In this document: piece by piece, positions 59,380 through 64,000 of the stretch | Numbering within the stretch: position 1 is the stretch's first letter | Layout: every line of letters begins with the position of its first letter | DNA from: Bimastos eiseni | Taxonomy: Eukaryota; Annelida; Clitellata; Crassiclitellata; Lumbricidae | Length of the DNA stretch: 64,000 bases | NCBI GenBank assembly: GCA_959347315.1 | Contig: OY365809.1 | Coordinates: 2,769,953 to 2,833,952 of the forward strand | Reading direction: 5' to 3' | Notes under the pieces: generated by a model | What the model saw: the letters and a program-made list of their open reading frames with translations, nothing else | Told to the model about the DNA's origin: nothing | Database searches by the model: none | Made by a program: the position numbers and the translations under genes

Positions 59380-59470
59380 AGTGCTGTAATATGCCAAGCA
59401 TATTTCTGTCGACTGCAATGGCCTTTGATGTCAAAAGCGGTCGTTAAACTCCCGGATCCATCCATCATTT
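59380..59470 (+). repeat. SINE type II copy
   Basis: TGTAATATGCCAAGCATATT, TCTGTCGACTGCAATGGCC and AAAAGCGGTCGTTAAACTCC, then CGGATCCATCCATC. Confidence 0.75.
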
Positions 59471-59734
59471 GTCAAATATCGTAGCCTTGTCAAATTGCAA
59501 ACGATCATCGGGGTGCTTTTCGTATGCGAAGCAGTTTATGAATTCCTGATAATTCAAATAAAACACAAATGAAAGTGAAAATCTACTTGTTGTCACATAC
59601 CCCATGGAATGCGCTGGCGGGTATTTCCGTCGGACATTCTTACTGCTTCCTGACAGTCCTGGGAATGAAGATTCAGAAAAAACTTTCTTCGCATCGGAAT
59701 GCCTGTTAACTATGAATTGAAATTAAGGTGGTCG

Positions 59735-59800
59735 TTGTTGCAGTTTAACGACACTGTGTGAAAACAGAGATCATTTGCGTCGTCCTCCTACTTTAGTCAT
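59735..59800 (-). repeat. SINE type I 3' part
   Basis: Plus strand GCAGTTTAACGACACTGTGT and GCGTCGTCCTCCTACTTTAG. Confidence 0.6.
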
Positions 59801-60119
59801 TGGATGCTGAGCAACATCATTATTATGGTATCAAACCATTTGATCCCAATATTTGTATCATCGATTTTATCAGATGTGCCCATCAAATCGTTGTTGCAGA
59901 TATGAATAGTAATGTAATTGCGCGCATTTTGTTACACACCTTTTGATTTGTGCGTGCGTTAATTCAAAAGTTTTAAATTATTTTATATTACGACTGCCTT
60001 TCGATAACTGACAGATGCCAACTTTATATGTATGAAAGTGAAAGTAAAATTAAGACTAATAATTAACATAGAAAAGTGCAACAGCGTTTGAACCCATACA
60101 TGTAAATCGTTTTTCTACT

Positions 60120-60195
60120 CGCCTTAGCCGTGTCGGGGTTAGGAGCGCTCTTGAGCAGTGGCCTTGAAGGGGCACTTTATAAATTTTCGTAACCA
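60120..60195 (+). repeat. Possible CR1/L2-like LINE tail
   Basis: GGAGCGCTCTTGAGCAGTGG...GGCACTTTATAAATTTT resembles the GCGCTTTGAG...CTATATAAA end of this LINE group; no coding part remains. Confidence 0.35.
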
Positions 60196-60465
60196 ATGAA
60201 TGAATTAAACAAAATTAAAGAAACAAACAAGCTAATTTTAAAATGATAAACAAATCATGACAGTTTGCAACATAAAAATTCGCCGCGAATAATTCATAGC
60301 AACGTTTCCCAAATTGGCGGTCGACCCAGCACCAATCCTTAATCCTTTTAATCAATAGTTGATCTCAATAATTAATTTGAGCTAAAGAAATATCAAACTA
60401 ATCGTATGAAACAAGCAACCAGTACTTACCCGACAACTTGGCATCATCCAGACACTAGAAATTTG

Positions 60466-60725
60466 TATGTACGTACGCACGCACGCACGTACGTACAAAC
60501 ATACTATGCTTATGTATGTATGTATGTATGTATGTATGCATGTATGCATGTATGTATGTATGTATGTATGTATGTATGTATGTATGTATGTATGTATGTA
60601 TGTATGTATGTATGTATGTATGTATGTATGTATGTATGTATGTATGTATGTTTGTATACATGTCTCTCTCTCACTCACTCACTCTGTCTGTCTGTCTGGC
60701 TGTCTGTCTCTCAGTCTCTCTCTTA
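60466..60725. repeat. GTAT microsatellite with TCTG flank
   Basis: About 150 bp of ATGTATGTATGT preceded by ACGCACGCACGT and followed by CTCACTCACTC and TCTGTCTG runs. Confidence 0.98.
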
Positions 60726-60729
60726 TAAT

Positions 60730-62330
60730 GTGCATAGTAGGGTCTAAATCAATATTCGCATCAAACGAAGCCGTTCTCAACAATGATCGTAAACCTTTGA
60801 AAAAGCCGGGTTCAATAGGTCAGAGAATAATAAGGAGCGCTACGGAGGGTAATCTCAACTCTGCCCTTTCCATTCTCGTGCCATTCCCTCACCTCACTCA
60901 TTCACCCATTCTTCCCCGCATCATTCTTCCATTCCAACCTACATTCGCTGTTTCAGCCAAAGAAAGACGAATGATTTGAGCAACTGATTATGGATTAATT
61001 AGCATGATTATGCATATTATATAATACTCATGTACATTATATATATATATATGCTTATTATCGTTACAGAAATCCTGCGGAGTCTGTCCAGGTTCTCCTC
61101 TCTACCCACGGCATCGAACTCTAATCCAGTCGAACATTTATCTAACGCCAATTTCGTAGAGCCTCCGACATCAAATAGTTCGCCTCAACTGATAATCACC
61201 CTCAATTGCTTGCAGACGCTAATCACTCTTTTACCATCCTTCACACTCTGCATCTCTCCCTTACATTGTTCTTTTTTCTCCTTCCCCGTCTTCCTGTAGT
61301 ATCACTCAAATGCGTCTTTCATTTCACTTCCCCTCTTTTCCACACCTATACCCTCTTGTTTGCATTCCAGTTCCATCTCATCCATCTCACATTCCAATTT
61401 CTCTGGTTCGTTCCTTTCAAGCCGTTGCGCTTTATGAATTCCAATCACAATACAATAACAATTGCAATCTATTCCACTAGTACCGATGCTACATATTATG
61501 TTTTTTCAACAAGTCCAGGCATTGAAGGCATTGAGCATATCTGAGACTTAGCTGTGTACTCTCCACAAAAATGTGGCAGAACGTATCACAGCTGTTGCGA
61601 CACTGGCTCAACATTTCTCCTGTCAATCCTAAAACCTACTAAATTGGAGAGGAATTATAATTAAACTGGCTCAATTGATGTGCAGCTTGATTAAAACCCA
61701 GTGATTATTATACTTTGATTAATGACGCAAAAAATCAACAGCCTGATTAACATATTTACGTGTATGCAAGCGGTTTATATAGCGCTATTTTTTTGCAGGC
61801 AGCTTCCTTCCAGAATTCTCATGCATACCCAAGTTGTACCAACTATGACACAAATATTATGCAACATGCCCTAAGTGCATACCTGTACATGCCCAAAGCA
61901 TTATTAGGTCCTATAATGCCAACAAATTATCATAACTGAATATGTGGAAATAAATTCTTTAAATGCAAATTTATCAAAAACGGTACATGATCGGATAATT
62001 TCAAGGTGATTTTCGTGATCAGCAGAAAAAAATAACACAGTAAACACCCAACATTGTGAAGGAAGCAAAATCAATGTTGTCCAGTGTTATTATAGCGTTA
62101 TGGTCGCCCTGTATTGTGACAGTTAACAACGACGTCGTTAGATGGCGGCACATGGTAACAATTGATTACATAGGCTCAGATGTTAAACAGAGTTATTTTG
62201 TATTCCAATACGCTATAATGATATGTGACTTACTTATAAATTGCATTAAATTGTATACTTTCATATTTCGAAGTAACTTTTCTGTGAATGGCCGAATTAA
62301 ATAGTTATTACCGTTAGTCAGATTTGTCAT
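60730..62330. other. No recognised gene
   Basis: A pyrimidine-rich stretch near 60860-61400 yields leucine/serine frames of low information. GGTTTATATAGCGC near 61771 has no upstream ACACCTTT motif. Confidence 0.4.
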
Positions 62331-62369
62331 TGAAGACTCTTTTTTGGATGCGCATGCACGCTATAAAAG
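62328..62369 (+). promoter_or_regulatory. Promoter of the U2-like RNA: PSE-like box and TATA
   Basis: TTGAAGACTCTTTTTTGG (GACT at 62335) followed 27 bp later by TATAAAAG at 62362-62369. TATA lies at -29 and the upstream box near -61 to -45 relative to the U2-like 5' end, the layout of metazoan snRNA promoters. A TATA box with a PSE-like box is usually linked to Pol III (U6-type) rather than U2 genes. Confidence 0.6.
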
Positions 62370-62390
62370 ACCTCTGGATAATACATTGTT

Positions 62391-62580
62391 ATCGCTTCTT
62401 AACCTTTTGGCTAAGATCGAAGTGTTTACTTCCTTATCAGCTTAAAACCTGATACGTACATTAACCTCGGTTGCGTGATCAGATTAATACCTGATCCGCT
62501 ATTCCTGGTTTTAGTACGAGAAGCTACGGGAGACGCTACGGTATCCTCCGGCTTCTCAATCTCCCCACTGAGGGAGATAA
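62391..62580 (+). ncRNA. U2 snRNA-like RNA, diverged
   Basis: Starts ATCGCTTCTTAACCTTTTGG, the U2 5' end with three substitutions, and continues CTAAGATCGAAGTGTT. Stem I can still form. The branch-point-recognition GUAGUA is replaced by a hairpin GAAGT-GTTT-ACTTC (62419-62432). Stem-loop IIa is kept (TATCAG 62435-62440, CTGATA 62449-62454) and a second IIa-like loop follows (GATCAG 62477-62482, CTGATC 62491-62496). CCTGGTTTTAGTAC near 62504 recalls stem IV. Two further stems close the 3' part: GAGAAGC/GCTTCTC, and ATCTCCC/GGGAGAT ending at 62578. No good Sm site is seen. It is either a pseudogene or a U2-derived RNA with another role; it cannot base-pair with a branch point in the normal way. 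Confidence 0.65.
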
Positions 62581-62805
62581 TTAAAACAAAAATTAAATAG
62601 CCTAGGCCTACTAAGTTCAGGCCGTGATGGTTCGAAACATTCCCTCCTGGCGAATCTCTGCAAAGTGGGTCTTCGGCTGTTTGCTACTAAATTGCTAGGG
62701 TGCTCAAAGGGAGAAAGGCTAGGAGTTGAAGGAAAACCTCCGATCAGCCAAAAAACACAAGTTATTACAAAGCCGAAGCTTGACAGGTAGTGTTAGACCG
62801 TAAGG
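62581..62805. other. Downstream flank of the U2-like RNA
   Basis: AATTAAAACAAAAATTAAAT follows the last hairpin directly; no T-run terminator lies on the plus strand. The rest is unrecognised. Confidence 0.3.
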
Positions 62806-62860
62806 CAGTGCTGTCCAACATGCGGATCGCATGCGGCCTGTGGGTGGAAATGTGAATTTA
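62806..62860. mobile_element. Single hAT-like terminus
   Basis: CAGTGCTGTCCAACATGCGG and ATCGCATGCGGCC look like one end of a hAT element (CAGTG-TGTCCAAC type). The matching end was not found. Confidence 0.35.
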
Positions 62861-63594
62861 CGGAATAATTATTTATTCCATCCTGAAATTTGGCACCGCT
62901 GAAATCGCGCTTTGTACTGCACTTGTGCCCCTCCCCATTCCCTCCCTCTCCAGTCGTCTCTTCCTCCAGTGCACTCCTTCCTTTCTCCTCCTACCATTAT
63001 CTCAAAGCAACACTTTTCCCTTTCCAATATAGATTGACAGACAGGCGGTTAGAAGGAGAAAAATAACTTCTGTGGCCTAACGTTTTTCGCATAATATGTG
63101 TAAAAATGACACTATCCATAACGTGTCCGAGTAATACATCGTGTAATGTAATGCTGAAATAAGAATGACCTGTGATTTTTCACGGGTTAACAGCTAGTAA
63201 TACAAATGATTATACCAACATAACTTATGTTGTCATAAGTTATCGTTAAGCTCTTGCCTGCTCTAACACTCCAAAGCAGCTACTTCAATCAACTTATTTT
63301 TTAAACTAATACTAGTAGAGTTAGTATTAGTAGTAACGATGATGACGACGATTATGATGACAGCGCCCCATCTATTCCTTGCTCTTCTACCTTCGCACTC
63401 CCCTCCAATAAAATCCCTCCCTTCCCTTTACAACCCTTCGCTCCCACCCAACCTTATCCCTATCACTTCCCAACATGATCCGTCTATTCCACCTAGCATT
63501 CCACCCTCCAACCGGTAGTAGACAACCAAACGTTCCACTGCTTCCGGTCCTCCTCTCAACCGATAGATGGCGCCTGTTGAAATCCATACAACAC

Positions 63595-63659
63595 CCGTGA
63601 AAGTGGCATCCTCAACCGACAACATAATATGTTGTCGGTTGAGGGCGCCACTTTCACGG
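63595..63659. repeat. 65-bp near-perfect palindrome
   Basis: Arms of 32 bp with two mismatches (63608-63609 against 63645-63646) around a single central base, between CCGTGAAAGTGGC and GCCACTTTCACGG. It can extrude as a cruciform. It may be a foldback MITE. Confidence 0.95.
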
Positions 63660-63695
63660 CTATTGCGTGACAACGGAGTTGACTAACGCTGTAGA

Positions 63696-63782
63696 AGACG
63701 AAAGGACAGAAGGACAGAAGGACAGAAGGACAGAAGGACAGAAGGACAGAAGGACAGAAGGACAGAAGGACAGAAGGACAGG
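63696..63782. repeat. GGACAGAA octamer repeat
   Basis: About ten perfect tandem copies of an 8-bp unit followed by CAGA-type repeats. Confidence 0.97.
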
Positions 63783-63960
63783 CAGAGAGACAGGTATACA
63801 TAGACAGACGGTCAGACGCAGGGATCGACAGACAGCATTCACAGTATTATACAAAAAACATAACCGTCATAACCGTCACGAATTATTAAATAGTAGGCCT
63901 AATAACTGATTTGTACTGAAAATGTATTATCTTAGTTAACATCGGAATCTGAGCCGATTG

Positions 63961-63999
63961 CTAAGTAAGTAAGTAAGTAAATAAGTAAGCAAGCTAGTA
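63961..63999. repeat. AAGT tetranucleotide repeat
   Basis: CTAAGTAAGTAAGTAAGTAA, running to the window end. Confidence 0.95.
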
Positions 64000-64000
64000 A

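Overview
The window looks like an AT-rich, repeat-dense stretch of a metazoan nuclear genome. This rests on non-LTR retrotransposon remnants of several clades, BED/hAT-type transposons with 8-bp target duplications, a TG...CA solo LTR, tailed SINEs, long microsatellites, a U2-like snRNA sequence and a 200-base N gap. A marine invertebrate, perhaps a mollusc-like lophotrochozoan, is my best guess; nothing fixes the species. I recognise no intact host protein-coding gene. Almost every open frame is a transposon fragment, low-complexity sequence or chance.

Layout. 1-1820: a DUF7869-type (transposase-like) coding remnant and its downstream part. 1821-13839: a head-to-tail macrosatellite of about 5.1 kb per unit (two full units and one cut by the N gap). 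Each unit carries SINE pieces, a perfect 31-base hairpin and a 34-bp minisatellite of about 41 monomers. 13840-14039: gap. 14040-17750: small promoter-like units interrupted by retro-insertions, an RTE-like LINE fragment, repeat families A, B and C, and SINEs. 17930-18950: an inverted copy of the DUF7869 element's 3' part. 21.9-23.4 kb: a 28-bp minisatellite and a decayed LINE reverse transcriptase. 23.8-25.4 kb: family B split by an 888-bp solo LTR. 25.5-29.2 kb: a hAT MITE, more C/D repeats, SINEs and a CR1/L2-like end. 29-45 kb: polypurine tracts, microsatellites, a deleted mariner-like element, a hAT MITE and mostly featureless DNA. 45-54 kb: LINE fragments, hairpins and an A-family copy split by a 663-bp hAT-type element. 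54.7-57.5 kb: a full-length but decayed ZBED5-like hAT transposon. 58-64 kb: LINE tails, minisatellites, a U2-like RNA gene with a recognisable snRNA-type promoter, and a 65-bp palindrome.

The pattern I consider most worth pursuing is a bipartite element, consensus YTTARACACCTTTWWAA followed by TATATAAA. The CACC-to-TATA distance is 27 bp at about a dozen unrelated places on both strands, while the bases between differ. The same geometry, with TATA at -29, sits in front of the U2-like RNA at 62391. This suggests dispersed snRNA-type (PSE plus TATA) promoters, or mobile elements carrying them. A second thread is a 3' tail ending in GTCGTTAAAC shared by at least four otherwise unrelated repeat families. 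All alignments and counts were made by eye.
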